Part shown: in pieces, positions 22,652 to 33,499 of the stretch | Position numbering within the stretch: position 1 is the first letter of the stretch | Layout: each line of letters starts with the position of its first letter | Source of the DNA: Actinostola sp. cb2023 | Lineage: Eukaryota; Cnidaria; Anthozoa; Actiniaria; Actinostolidae | DNA length: 64,000 nt | Direction: 5' to 3' | Assembly (NCBI GenBank): GCA_033675265.1 | Contig: JAUJYZ010001239.1 | Location: 342,524 to 406,523, forward strand | The notes under the pieces: model-generated | Database searches by the model: none | What the model was told of the DNA's origin: nothing | What the model saw: the letters and a program-made list of their open reading frames with translations, nothing else | Translations under genes and position numbers: made by a program

Positions 22652-25600
22652 ATGAATTTATGCAGAAGTTTGTTGTTGCCGTTACTTGTGCTAATTCTCC
22701 ATGGCAGATGTAATGAAGAAAAGACAAACTTGAACCAACATATATGTACCATACCGAAGACAAGCCATTGCAGAGTTACCTTGATGTCTCACCATGACTT
22801 AGTGGTGTGTAAGATTACACACGTGTGTCAGTTAGAAAGTCTGTTGGCTGATAAAACCAACGTTACTCATCTGTAAGTAAAGATTGAACTGAGAATTGGA
22901 TTTCACGGTGTTTTTGTATAATCCCATGTCAAATTACAACGTTTTTTATTGTTCTCGTAGAGATTTGTCGCGCAATCAGTTGCAAGTGATACCTGAAAGA
23001 TCATTTGGTCGATACACTGAACTAATAATGCTGTAAGTTTTATATATAATTCAAGTTCATCAATTACAATTTATTCCAGCTGTGATCCATTGATAATGAA
23101 TTAAAGTTAAATAAATATAAAATATAGATATCTGATAATCATACTTTCCATAACACTTCTGCCATGGCAGACTTTTGGAATGATCACATCCAGTTGATTT
23201 TTTTTTTCTAACTTTTCATTTATCACTAAAAAAACTTTATGACCAATTTGGAATAAAAAAGTAGGACTGTTTAGAACTTGATACTCGCTAATGACTCATT
23301 TAACACTGATATAGATACTACAGACGAGGAAGTCATTTTGCTTCTTTTCTGATTATGATAATGATCGACAAGAATATAAAACACTCTTAAGCCGCATCTA
23401 CACGAACAGGTTTTCCTTGACAAGTTTTCCTTGACAAGGAAAAATTGACAATTTTTTGTCATCTACACGAGCAAGTTTTCCTTGACAAGTTTTCCTTGAC
23501 AGGGAAAAATTGAAATTTTTTTTGTCATCTACACGAGCAAGTTTTCCTTGACAAGTTTTCCTTGTCAAGAAAAAAATGGCGTTGTTTTTGTCGTCTACAC
23601 GAGCAAGTCTTCCTTGTCAGGAAAAATGAAACAATTTTATTTTCCAATTGATTTCCGAGCGCGCGCTATGGCGCTGACGTGAGCGTGCGTCCATTGAGTT
23701 ATGGATGCACGCTCGCGCATGCTAATTAGCCAATCAGAGCGCGCGTTATATCAATGCTATGTTATAATGAAGAAACTTGAACTTGAGAAAACAAGAAAAA
23801 CTAATTGTATGGCTTTTGTTGAAAATGTATTTATTAAATGAAACATGTTTAACAGCAGAAAAATATATATTTGGTGTCGATCAAATCCAAGTTGCATCGC
23901 TTCAAGGTCGTTCAAGGTCATGACGTAGCGTGTTTAGATACTCTCATCTAAAACGGTGTTTTGACCAATCAGAGCGCGCGTTATATCAAAATTATTTTAT
24001 AATTAAACTTGTCAGTGATAAAAATAAATAATTTGCTTCATTAATAAAACCTTTCCTTTTCAGATCTTTGGCTTACAATGACATAACTGTTTTGACCTAC
24101 GAAGCGTTCCATGGTCTTGATAACCTTACAACACTGTAAGTAATCAAACAACAAAATATTTCACACATTTTTTTTAAGGAGAACTGAAGCCTAAATTTAT
24201 ATTTAGATAAAAACAAAGATAATGTTGTGTACAAGCATTTTCTAAATGAATTTTCGATTGTTTTTATTTTTATGGAGAAGAAACTTGAGTTTTAATTGTA
24301 AAAAGACATGGATTACCGCTGAATTGAGAGAGGTTCACTTCAGTAAATATTCCCCATGTCTGACGTCACCTATCCCAAGGGAAGGTGCAGTCACAATAAT
24401 ATTGAGTAATTATAAGTGCATTGTATTTTCTTGTACCCGAGAGAATGCAATGAGCGGATTTTACTATTCCCCATAAACGACGTCACAAACAAAAATATAT
24501 CTGGGCCGCGACGGTAAAACGGCAAAATGGCGGATGATATTCCATATTGAACGTAAATTATGAAGATATCTAAGAGAGATTTAAAAAATTAATACTCAAG
24601 TAATGCTAATATAAGTCATATCTAACTTTCGTGAGAAAATAAATTTGGTCTTCAGTTCCCCTTTAAATGCAACATGTCGCCATTATCCAAATAACTTCAA
24701 ATTCAGGTCATGAAGTGAACCTTAGTTTGTCACGTGCGTTGTATAAACATTAGTTCCGGTTTTTCAGCGAGCGAATTCGTCCTAATTAGGATATTGTTGG
24801 ACCAATCAAAGAGCGTGCAGATTCATATCAACCAATCAAACTCTTTTAATACCGTACGGCACGGTACCGTAACTTTCCCACGAACTTGATCTGAAAATAT
24901 GATGGACTCATCTTAAAATCAATATATGAAGTTCTCAGTTCAATTTTTAGTGTAGATTTCAGCTTCATTGAAGTCTAATAATTAATACATTAATGTGGTC
25001 TTTATAGAAATCTCACTGGAAATCCACTTCGATCGTTCAATGGGAGATTGTTGGCCTCATTCCCCTCGCTTGTGACACTTGACGCTACAGGAATCGTGGA
25101 CTGGAAACCAGAGAAGAAGATGCTCAAACTCGACAGTCTGAAGAATATCACTGGATTATCTTGGTCAGCGGTTTGCAAGGACTGCTCTTTCTATCGTACT
25201 AATGTCACATGGTCACCAGAACCACCATTTGAAATCCAATTGCAATGTTTACAGCATCATATTGGGGTCAATGAGTTGTCACAAAGCGCCCAACTGTTAA
25301 ACAAAACTTACTTTCATTACCGTTGCAATATCTATTCAGGTCTACGTCTTGGCGTTCAAGTTTCCGTTGAAGATCCTGAATTTCATTGCAAGTATCGGCC
25401 AGGGGATTCGTATTATATATATTTATATACTACAAACTCCTGTTGGAATGATAATATCATAACAGTTAGTAATTGTATATTTTCTTTAGGAGTATTTACA
25501 GCACTCCTGGACCTTGTTGTGTTTGTAACCATCTTGTCTTCTCATGATCTCCGTAAGAATGTGTGTATGCTGTTTGTGTGCAATTTGGCTGTCAGTGACT

Positions 25601-26379
25601 TTCTGATAGCGGTATATATTATGTGCATGTCCGCCTACATGAACAGTGCACCGTATAGCTATCTCTATTCTAATGTAGAGAAGAATTGCCTAAAGATCGG
25701 TTTCTTGTTTATGTTGGGTCAATCCAGTGCTGTAATTACTCCACTTCTCTTAACAGTAGAGAGATACATAGTCATTGTGTTCAGTATGAATCCAGACTTA
25801 AGAATCTCTCGTCGTATGGCTGTCATTTTGCTAGTAATGTCATGGTTAATCGCCATTTTCTTGACTGGCTTCGCTTTATATCATAATATATATTCTGCAT
25901 CTATACTGTGTATACCCATTGCATTTAACAAGACTAGCGTGAGATACAGTGGTGTAATGTTCGTATATTCAATAGTAGTGGAATCGCTAGCGCTTCTTGT
26001 CTATCTGGCAATCTTCATTATGTACGTCCATATTTACATCGCTGCTAAGCGTTCAGCCCAGACGGCTGGAATTAAACGAGAATCTAAACTTGCTAAGCGG
26101 ATTGCTCTCGTGGTATTCACCAATGTGTTTTTCTTTGTTCTACCAATTGTGCTTGCTGGTCTGGTAGCAACCGTAGGTGAGTACGTGTTCAGCGATGCTG
26201 TTACAGAGCAATTAACGCATACTATGCCAGGATTGAGCATATGTCTAAACTCGCTCCTCAATCCTCTGCTTTACGCCTTCCGCGCAGATCGTTTTATTGA
26301 AGTCCTTAAACGAAGATTCTCAAAATTTCGACAGAGCCTGTTGTCTTTTGTCGAACAGACGGAAATGACTCCATCCTAA
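22652..26379 (+). CDS. LRR-containing G-protein-coupled receptor (LGR-like), intact
   Basis: Four exons: 22652-22872, 22961-23032, 24064-24135 and 25008-26379. All introns are phase 2 with GT-AG ends, and the two middle exons are exactly 72 bp, the classic LGR repeat-per-exon design. The joined CDS is 1737 nt (578 residues). It has a signal peptide (MNLCRSLLLPLLVLIL), a Cys-containing N-cap, about three LRRs (LSRNQLQVIP, LAYNDITVL, LTGNPLRSF), a Cys-rich hinge (CKDCSFYR..HCKYR), and seven TM segments from about residue 270. Diagnostic motifs are NLAVSDF in TM2, VERYIVI at the TM3 end (ERY in place of DRY) and NPLLYAF in TM7. LGRs bind peptide or glycoprotein ligands at the cell surface. The very short LRR array is unusual and the ligand is unknown. 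The paralogue is at 42786-46009. Confidence 0.88.
23397..23650. repeat. repeat in GPCR intron 2 (CAAGTTTTCCTTGACAAG type)
   Basis: It starts at TTAA 23397-23400 followed by GCCGCATCTACACGA. Three to four tandem ~60-bp units contain ACACGAGCAAGTTTTCCTTG. It is related to the ends of the element at 27667-28131. I do not see a right-hand end. Confidence 0.65.
24174..24666. repeat. TTAA MITE in GPCR intron 3
   Basis: TTAA at 24174-24177, then GGAGAACTGAAG. The inverse CTTCAGTTCCCCT is followed by TTAA at 24663-24666. It is absent from the corresponding intron of the right-arm gene, so it inserted after the duplication. Confidence 0.75.
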
Positions 26380-27666
26380 ATATGAGCACTGCCCGAGATG
26401 TAACGACCGTGTAAGCATTCCTTAAAGGGGCCGACCCTCGAACACAATATTGCTAGAAATGACAGTAATTACTCGATGGGCGTAGCCCGATCGAGTTATA
26501 AAATGGTCTCTTTTCTTCATCGTTGTATGTTACGAGGTTACAAAGCTGCAATCTCATCCCAACACCGCTGGACGGCTCAATTACTCGGACGATGTGACGA
26601 ACAAGCCGAATGTAGTGCGAATGAGAGCGAATGTAAATATGTTTACGTATACGCATGTCGTTGCATGCTCGATTGGTCCTCGATCGAGCTTTGAGATCTT
26701 GTCGAGGAAATATTGTGTAAGCTTGCCATTGTAAAGCCATGAATGCTTCCAAGTCTAATACGCTCGCTCCTCATACAAACGCACATGGCGTTCGCAGTAG
26801 TTCAACGCAACAGTAAGTGCTAGAGTCGTGATTGTGAACGGGGTCGTGATCCCAGTAGATTAACACTACGAACGCTGAAACTATATCAGAGAAGAGCAGA
26901 AAGCTGAAAGCCGGCCTTCGTATGATCGTATTCGTAAAAACACACTAGGCATATCAACGAATATGGAAGTCTTGGTGAGAATCATGTCTTACATGAATCG
27001 AATAAAGAACGGGTTTGTAAGCAAATAAATCATTACTAAGCTTAATTATTTATGTCATTAATGGAATTCCATAAATTACAGACACACGCCTAGTAAATAT
27101 ATTTATCATTGTTTATTTGTTATTTACCGCTGTCTGTTTACAAGACTACATATAAGACTCAGAACCATAATGTAACTGACGGTTCTATGTCAGTTTACAA
27201 CATTTTATGGCAACTTGTTTCAACCCATCGAGTGCGCGCTATGTGGAGCGTCTAGTTGCAGTATATATCCAACCCTTCAATTTATTATGTTCAATATTTA
27301 AATATTTTAGAAAGTAGGATCGCATTGCAATCGAATCGCATTGTGCTCTCCAATACGCTGCCTCGTTGACTATCGACTCATAGAAAACTAGAACTCGCAG
27401 TGCGAGATCGAGTTTTCTATGAGTCAATAAGAAAAATAAAACATAACCTCTATGTAATGAAACTATGGATTGTAAATATATCTGGATAAATAAAATTTCA
27501 ATATAATGAAAAATTGCGTTGTATCTTGTTATTTCTAGATCAGGTAGTTACGTTTTAGGCACTTTAGATGTTGTTGTTGTTGTTTTCCCACATTTAAAAT
27601 CTCCCCCGCATCAAAGGACAACAATAGAACACTCACAAGTCTTAACTTGACCCAAAATATTCGAAC
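26380..27666. other. 3' flank of GPCR gene 1, shared with the right arm
   Basis: No gene. The sequence to about 27330 is homologous to 41560-42785 in inverted orientation. The tail includes a degraded copy of the segment that is an open frame with a TM3-like string at 41599 (see rejected items). Confidence 0.5.
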
Positions 27667-28131
27667 CTAAAGCCGAATCTGCACTAGCAAGTTTTCCTTG
27701 ACAAGGTTTCCTTGACAAGGAAAACTTGTTCGTGTAGATGGAGAAAAATGGTCAATTTTTCCTTGACAAGGAAAAATTGTCAAGGTCGAAATTTGCTCAC
27801 GTGACGACAACAAGGACAATTTGGCAAGGAATATTAATGAGTTAAGTTCCCAGTCTTTTTGCAAGCTCATTTTTCGTACAGACGCCATTTTTGTTTTTGC
27901 TCGACAGGAGACTGGAATCGATTTTTTTATGTTACTCCGCTGATTGAAAGGCATTGCGGACACAACCGAAACTTGTCAAGGAAAACTTGTTGGTCATCTA
28001 CACGAGCAAGGAAACCTAGTCAATAGACATAAAATTGTCAAAGAAAACTTGTTGACCGTCTACACGATCAATGAGACTTGTCGAAGATACTTGTCAATTA
28101 AGGAAAACTTGCTCTTGTAGATTCGGCTTAA
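27667..28131. repeat. MITE with AGCCGAATCT ends, TTAA-type
   Basis: AGCCGAATCTGCACTAGCAA at 27671 is inverted at GATTCGGCT ending at 28127. The right flank is TTAA and the left flank is CTAA, so the duplication is imperfect. The interior has repeated CTTGACAAGGAAAA motifs. Confidence 0.7.
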
Positions 28132-29277
28132 GTTCATCTTTTGTACGATTTGCATGCTTTGACTTCAGCTGATTAAGTGTTTCACAAAACTAGAGAAGAT
28201 ACCATTTTGAATGAGGCCAGGTGATTACGGCAAACCTCCAGCTGACTGGTCGGCTGGTAAACATCGTCTCAACATCGTAGGAGACAACCAACCCCTTCCC
28301 CATGGGAGCACGTATGATTATATCATCTTCTGCCACTATCGCCCAATGCAAAAATGAGTAGTGGGGAAAGGAGAGAGTTTTGGAACAGGTATATACCGGT
28401 ATCAACGGCAGGCACACCCCGGTACCCGGTATAAGCGCAGCGTGGTCGCCAGTATTAGCGCAGCTTGCTCCCCGGTATTCAGTATAAGCGCAGCTTGGTC
28501 CCCGGCATAGTATCAGACCGGTCGGCCGACAATCAAGCATAAACTAAATAATAAAAATATATTTTAGAACTCGAAAAATGTATTCGAAAATGTCCACCAC
28601 TCGTACCCATACTCCCCAGCCTAAGCATCTAGCTACCCGCGCGCGGGTCACCCCACGGTATGTAAAAGCCATCAGACAACGTCCGTTTACACAATGAATA
28701 ATCATCAAATAAACAAATAAAAGAAAAACGTCTGTGCTTATATATTATGTTTTCAACTTACTACTACGGAATTATTAGCGAGTTTTTGATTCCACGATTC
28801 AGCAGCATCATGGTGCAACTTAAAATGTGATCGATCATTATAATTAATAATAAAAATCAAACACAAAGAATAACGATAAAAAAACTAAAACTGACATAAA
28901 TTAAATGTAAAATATAACTATGAACCGACGAGTTCGACCTGCCTATTGTTCTCGAATATACTTTTATTGTTTACAAACTATTTGTAGCATCCAAATCAGG
29001 TTCCAACTCCAATTCATTTTATTTTACAGGACCAGCCTATTGACCCGTGTTATGTCACGTCAACTTTTAGTATTCAATTCCAGTTAATTTTATTAAAAGC
29101 TTAAAGTTTCCACCGCCGAAAATCAAATCGATTAAAAAGAACCGTACATGATATTGTTCTCTAACATGCAGACCTATTGTTTACCCACGTGTCAAATGAT
29201 AATAATAATATCATGCATTTAGATAACGCCTATACAGATCGGCTCTAGGCGCTTTACATAAACAGTTGTTTTAATAT
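28132..29277. other. intergenic with a short tandem repeat
   Basis: A degenerate tandem of about 33 bp (CCCGGTAT..TATAAGCGCAGC) covers roughly 28415-28505. Positions 29219-29265 (CATTTAGATAACGCC, then CTCTAGGCGCTTTACA) resemble the 3' part of a common interspersed repeat. No gene is supported. Confidence 0.45.
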
Positions 29278-29692
29278 ATTCTAACCCAGCCTCCTAAAGC
29301 AGACGCGTGTCCAGGCTTCCATTTTACTTCGCCGGTACTAATTCCTTTACAGTGGATTAGCCAATCAGAACGAACCTCTTAAATCTGTGGTGGTGCGGAC
29401 TTTGACCTCTACGGACTTCCACGAACAACATCACGTGAACTGACAGTTTAGTACTGTGGTAGCTTGAAGAGTTTTCAAGCTAGCGATGTGATGTTTTCAA
29501 AATTCAACAGTTGAATATCCACCAGCAAAAGTCAATCGATCCGAGCGATTTATTTTGAACAAAAGGACTTGTTCGTCAACTTCCAACTGGTCATGGAAAG
29601 TCATTAAGAAACTTGATGATATATCAAGCATTGAAACTGAATATCTACGACCCCGATCTACGACAACGGTACAAACGATTATGGTCATTTAT

Positions 29693-29901
29693 TTACTTTA
29701 GCAAAGCAACTTGTGCATATTACCGTATTCAAAGTATTCTTGTATGTTGATACTAGTATCCAAAGTATGGGACAAGAGTGCCAGTAAATGAACTTTCGTT
29801 CGTCCGAATATTTTCCTCTCCTTGGACTCACTTTTGGCACAAATAAAGCATAAGTCCTCGTTGGTGATTTTCTTTGGAGTGCTGTCATTATCTGTGGTCA
29901 T
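29693..29901 (-). CDS. possible first exon with a CxxC motif
   Basis: MTTDNDSTPKKITNEDLCFI starts at 29901, followed by CAKSESKERKIFG and a leucine-rich stretch ending HKLLC. The frame stops at 29698-29700 near a possible donor (AAA|GTAAAT). The LCFICAK..RK.FG pattern resembles zinc-binding N-terminal exons of multicopy cnidarian genes, by recollection. No second exon was found. It may be a captured or passenger exon of the surrounding element. Confidence 0.35.
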
Positions 29902-30104
29902 TTAAACGGGTTTAAAACATCATCATTCATCGGATTATGAATTTTGAACTGAACAAGCTAAGCTAGAGGTTTACATCACGACATCTCTAAAAATAACTCG
30001 ACCGTGTGAACTGAATTGAGCTGATAATACGAGTGATTTCATTGGCTAGTTCAATGGTGCGTAAAACAATTGGAAAGGAATGTATGGTTCATCTGAGCAG
30101 ACGT

Positions 30105-30216
30105 TTAGTACCGTAGTCTCCCTCGCATCCGTCTTTAGTTCCGTCACGCAACGTCAGTGGGCCGAGAGCGTTGCGTGACGGAACTAAAGACGGATGCGAG
30201 GGAGACTATTAGTACC
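30105..30216. mobile_element. near-perfect foldback element, 8-bp duplication
   Basis: The element is 30113-30208. The 39-bp arms (AGTCTCCCTCGCATCCGTCT..) are perfectly inverted around a 15-nt loop. TTAGTACC is repeated at 30105-30112 and 30209-30216. An 8-bp duplication is typical of hAT-type insertions. The perfect stem suggests a recent insertion. Confidence 0.85.
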
Positions 30217-30451
30217 AGCGAAGTCAAATGGAAGCCTGGACACGCGTCTGCTTTAGGAGGCTAATTCTAACCCAACTCGAGTTAATTACTCGTGCCCAGG
30301 CCAAAGGCCGCACGAGGTATAAAACACAGACCGTATTTTTTATGTTGTTCGGCGTCGCGATTCTGCAATCGAGTGGAACTGGGAACGAGACCACGCGATC
30401 GACGTTGTTGCGACGTTTTGCAGTCTCGATCGACGAAGAACCGAAGTCAAG

Positions 30452-30619
30452 ATGATGAAGGTATTCGTCTTCTGTTTTTTCTTCTTTACGCTCGAAATGA
30501 TTACAAAAGAGCACACCGTTCGCGGTAAATCTACACTAAAAGACATTGAGAGTTTTCGAAAATATGGATTGTTCCTCGAACACATGAAAACCATGACAGC
30601 CTTGAATGGCATGAACTAA
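30452..30619 (+). CDS. small secreted protein, 55 residues
   Basis: It starts MMKVFVFCFFFFTLEMI, a strong signal-peptide-like hydrophobic run. This is followed by about 37 hydrophilic residues (EHTVRGKSTLKDIESFRKYG..) and a TAA. There is no cysteine in the mature part and no dibasic site. The family is unknown. It is placed right after the TIR element ending at 30263. Supported only by the signal peptide and the amino-acid composition. Confidence 0.4.
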   Translation: MMKVFVFCFFFFTLEMITKEHTVRGKSTLKDIESFRKYGLFLEHMKTMTALNGMN

Positions 30620-31618
30620 GCGAATGCCAAAGTTATAAACAATGCCAAAGTTAAGTTATAATTAAATTACGATCAATAAGACTTTTAACTTAAAAGTTAT
30701 GTTATGAATGAAAGCCTTCATTATACAAACTTGAAGTTAAACGTTAACTTTTCTAAGCTTATATTTATGAACTACAATCGTGGAAGCAACCCACGATGTT
30801 TACCGACAAAAGTTTCTAAAGACAGGAGTTATTATAAGGTGAAGTGGACTTTACTTTGCATTATTAATTTGTGTCATGATTGTTATTAAACTTATTATTT
30901 TCATACAAGTTTATGCTTGCTATTGCTGTTCTACCTACCTACATATAAGCTTAAACAGTTATGATTGTGATATATTTCAGAAAGCAAGCGAATTATCTGT
31001 CAATATAAGCTTACTGATGAGAAGAATTCAGAGTTTATGTCAATAAAAACATGTAGATCACGATATGCAAAGTTTATTTATTATAACCGTATTAGATACT
31101 ATGAATGTGATATTAGTAGATACAACTACCAAATATCATTTTAAAAACTACCATGCAGTTCGTGATAGACAACCGAGCAGAATTCCAGTGAGGCGACTTA
31201 CACGTGCTTTACATAAAAGCAGAAAAATAAGGAGGCTCGAAAGAAAATACATTGCAAAAAATGTACCCAAATCATCAAGAGTCCATCAATTTATTCACAC
31301 ATTCAATCTTGTTAGTAAATTATAAACCAAGAAAAAATCCACATAAACTTAATATGAAAGGTAAGACATTTAATACAGCATTCAATAAAACAAATACAAA
31401 GCCTGTATTAAAAAGAAAGTAGACGCTAGCGTTAAGTCGGGCTTCTTAGAGCAAGCAGTGGTTGCTGCGATGGTAATCTCGACTGAATCTGATTGGCTCT
31501 CGATCGACCGTTATATCCATTATCAATGAAATATTGTCAGTGGCAATAAAGCTCGAGCAAGAGCCCGCGCGCCCTAGACTAATGCATCAAACAAGTAGCA
31601 AGGTAATTCATTAACGCA
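30620..31618. other. intergenic; one basic ORF of doubtful status
   Basis: The ORF at 31065-31325 (+) encodes a Lys/Arg-rich stretch (RIPVRRLTRALHKSRKIRRL) after a hydrophobic start. It has no splice or domain support. Nothing else is seen. Confidence 0.3.
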
Positions 31619-31975
31619 CTATGGTTTAGAATGATCATAAAGCATTGTATATGTATAGGAAATCATATGGTAACCCTTTTCCTTTAGGTGCCGGTCAAGG
31701 GCTGTTTGCATCACACGGAGGATATCTGGTTCGTAGTCCTCTCCGTCTTTGTTCTTCACTTCAGCGTAAAATATCTCGAGTATTTTGCTGAGATCTTCCG
31801 GTTTCATTTCCTCTATTTTTCCTTGTATCTCTCTGGTTTCTTTCCATGACTTGAACACATTGAACCAGTGTGCAGTGCTTTTCAAAGTATTCTTGTTTTT
31901 GGATTGTAAACGTAGTTGCTCTATGTCGTTTTGGTTTACATTTCCAAACCTTTGTTTACTAAAAACACCCGCCAT
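31619..31975 (-). pseudogene. KIAA1958-like / Crypton-type N-terminal fragment
   Basis: From 31975: MAGVFSKQRFGNVNQ, then NTLKSTAHWFNVFKSWKE, EMKPEDLSKILEIFYAE and YEPDILRVMQTALDRHLKEK. This is the conserved N-terminal part of KIAA1958-like proteins, which are related to Crypton tyrosine-recombinase elements and are repetitive in cnidarians. Family similarity breaks off after HLKEKG. The remaining ~15 codons are unrelated and no donor is evident. The C-terminal recombinase-derived domain is absent from the window. Best read as a truncated copy. Confidence 0.65.
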
Positions 31976-32836
31976 TTTGGGTTTGAAACAAAAGCAACAT
32001 TTTGAATTTTCCGCAAAAAAATGTTTCCATGGAAACTGTCTTAATCTGATTGGCTATTTACATTGTCTTTTGTTTTCTAGGCCAATCACAGAAAAGTATT
32101 TCAACTTTTTGCACTGGTGTTTCAACTTTTTGCACTGGTGTTTCAAATAAATTGCACTGCTCTTAACCAATCAGCAGTGAGAAATTTTTGAATCTGTATT
32201 ATTAGTACAATAATCAAATCTCCCAGCACAAGAATAGCTTTCTCTAGAATATCACAATCATCAAGAGTATTTACCATGTTTTCTACTAAATACATGAAAT
32301 TCCATACACAGGACGTGACGAGATAAACGATCGCTTCTACAATAATAATACTGATTGTATAAATTAAATATAATTACTGTATTTTACTAGCATTTAACTC
32401 AAAAAAAAAAAAGAATGACGCGACGATATTTACTGTGAGGACTATAAGAGCCACATGTGCTGAATAAGTAGTTTTCCAGTTTCTTTGTTGACGATCATCT
32501 TTCGCTTCATCCAACATGACGATATTCAAGTTCAGGTCTCACAAGTTCACTGTACTCTTGCTTTTCTTGCAATCAGAGTAGTTCTTTTCAGCTTCAGAGT
32601 TCGTAATCAAGTCAATAGTCATTGTTTGTCCTTTTGTTCGTAGTTTGTGTTCACAGAGGACGATGTGCGATGTCTCGTCTTGATAAGCTTAGCATTCTCG
32701 TACCCGGAGCTCCGCGCGGTCGGCACAACGCGCATGCGCTGTAGAACCCAATTACCGATTTGAGATCAAAGAAGAATACGACAAAGACGACCGCTCTGCA
32801 TTGTTAGAGTCGGGTCTTCCACAGGAAGCCCGACTA
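31976..32836. other. intergenic repeats
   Basis: A direct repeat TTTCAACTTTTTGCACTGGTG occurs twice near 32099-32142. Positions 32641-32780 (GATGTGCGATGTCTCGT, then CGCGCATGCGCTGTAGAAC) match a repeat at 44735-44830. No gene. Confidence 0.5.
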
Positions 32837-33194
32837 ATAATAGACCTATTTAGCTTCGTATGTAAATTGCCCATTTCAAACCATGTGATGTAAACATGGT
32901 GTATGGTGGCCCATCGCTGCCATTCGTATTTTTCTTAATTATTACCATTTTATTGATTTCTTTTTGAAAAAAAAAAATCAAATCAGAATTAAACTAAAAT
33001 CAATTAACAATGAAAATGAAATGAAAACGAAATAACAATAATATAAAAACAAAAAGAATATTAAATTGAATTTATTTTTATAAAAAATAAAAAAAGGAAA
33101 ACCCTTTTAAAGGTAAAATGAAATCAAATTAAAATAAAAGCAAAATCAATCCAAAACAAAACGTTTTCCAAATAAAATGAAAACCCAAAAAAAT

Positions 33195-33420
33195 ACTCTG
33201 TGGCCCATCACTGCCTTTCACAAAATGTTTTCAATATGAAAATCAAAATAAAATACTCTGTGGCCCATCACTGCCTTTCACAAAACGTTTTCAATATGAA
33301 AATCAAAATAAAATACTCTGTGGCCCATCACTGCCTTTCACAAAACGTTTTCAATATGAAAATCAAAATAAAATACTCTGTGGCCCATCACTGCCATAGA
33401 CCATCATGCATTGCTGGAGT
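33195..33420. repeat. 60-bp tandem repeats in the left TIR
   Basis: Four units beginning TACTCTGTGGCCCATCACTG at 33195, 33255, 33315 and 33375. The unit length is 60 bp, so a 20-codon open frame repeats (MAHHCLSQNVF type), which is not evidence of a gene. The mirror array is at 39246-39470. Confidence 0.92.
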
Positions 33421-33499
33421 ATGATTGCGGGCGCGGGATCATCAACGATTTGGTCTCCCTGTGGTTCAGGCTGACGTTCCACGTGTAATCAGTGCAACG

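Larger units (their letters stand above)
21230..27430. repeat. left arm of a large inverted duplication
   Basis: This stretch corresponds, in reverse order and orientation, to about 41520-47110. Matching landmarks are the truncated GPCR tail (21383-21560 with 46930-47103), the TTGACAAACATGTCCAATAC segment, the four GPCR exons, the 3' flank (ATTACTCGATGGGCGTAGCC) and the segment GTCTAGTTGCAGTATATATC at about 27250 and 41635. Several MITEs are present in one arm only, so they inserted after the duplication. The exact outer limits cannot be set by eye. Confidence 0.85.
29278..30273. mobile_element. TIR element with a 10-bp target duplication
   Basis: The element spans 29288-30263. Inverted ends are AGCCTCCTAAAGCAGACGCG.. 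and its inverse, about 50 bp with few mismatches. The flanking direct repeat ATTCTAACCC occurs at 29278-29287 and 30264-30273. A 9-10-bp duplication suggests a Mutator-like element. The right end is split by the foldback at 30113-30208. It carries the short minus-strand exon listed separately. Confidence 0.8.

Noticed and set aside
25686..26261. ORFs on other frames across both GPCR terminal exons (also 42904-43479)
   Set aside because: Shadows of the intact receptor coding exon.
33195..33420. Evenly spaced 60-bp repeats that could suggest a CRISPR array
   Set aside because: The whole 60-bp unit is repeated, with no unique spacers, no cas genes, and a eukaryotic context. It is a subterminal tandem array.
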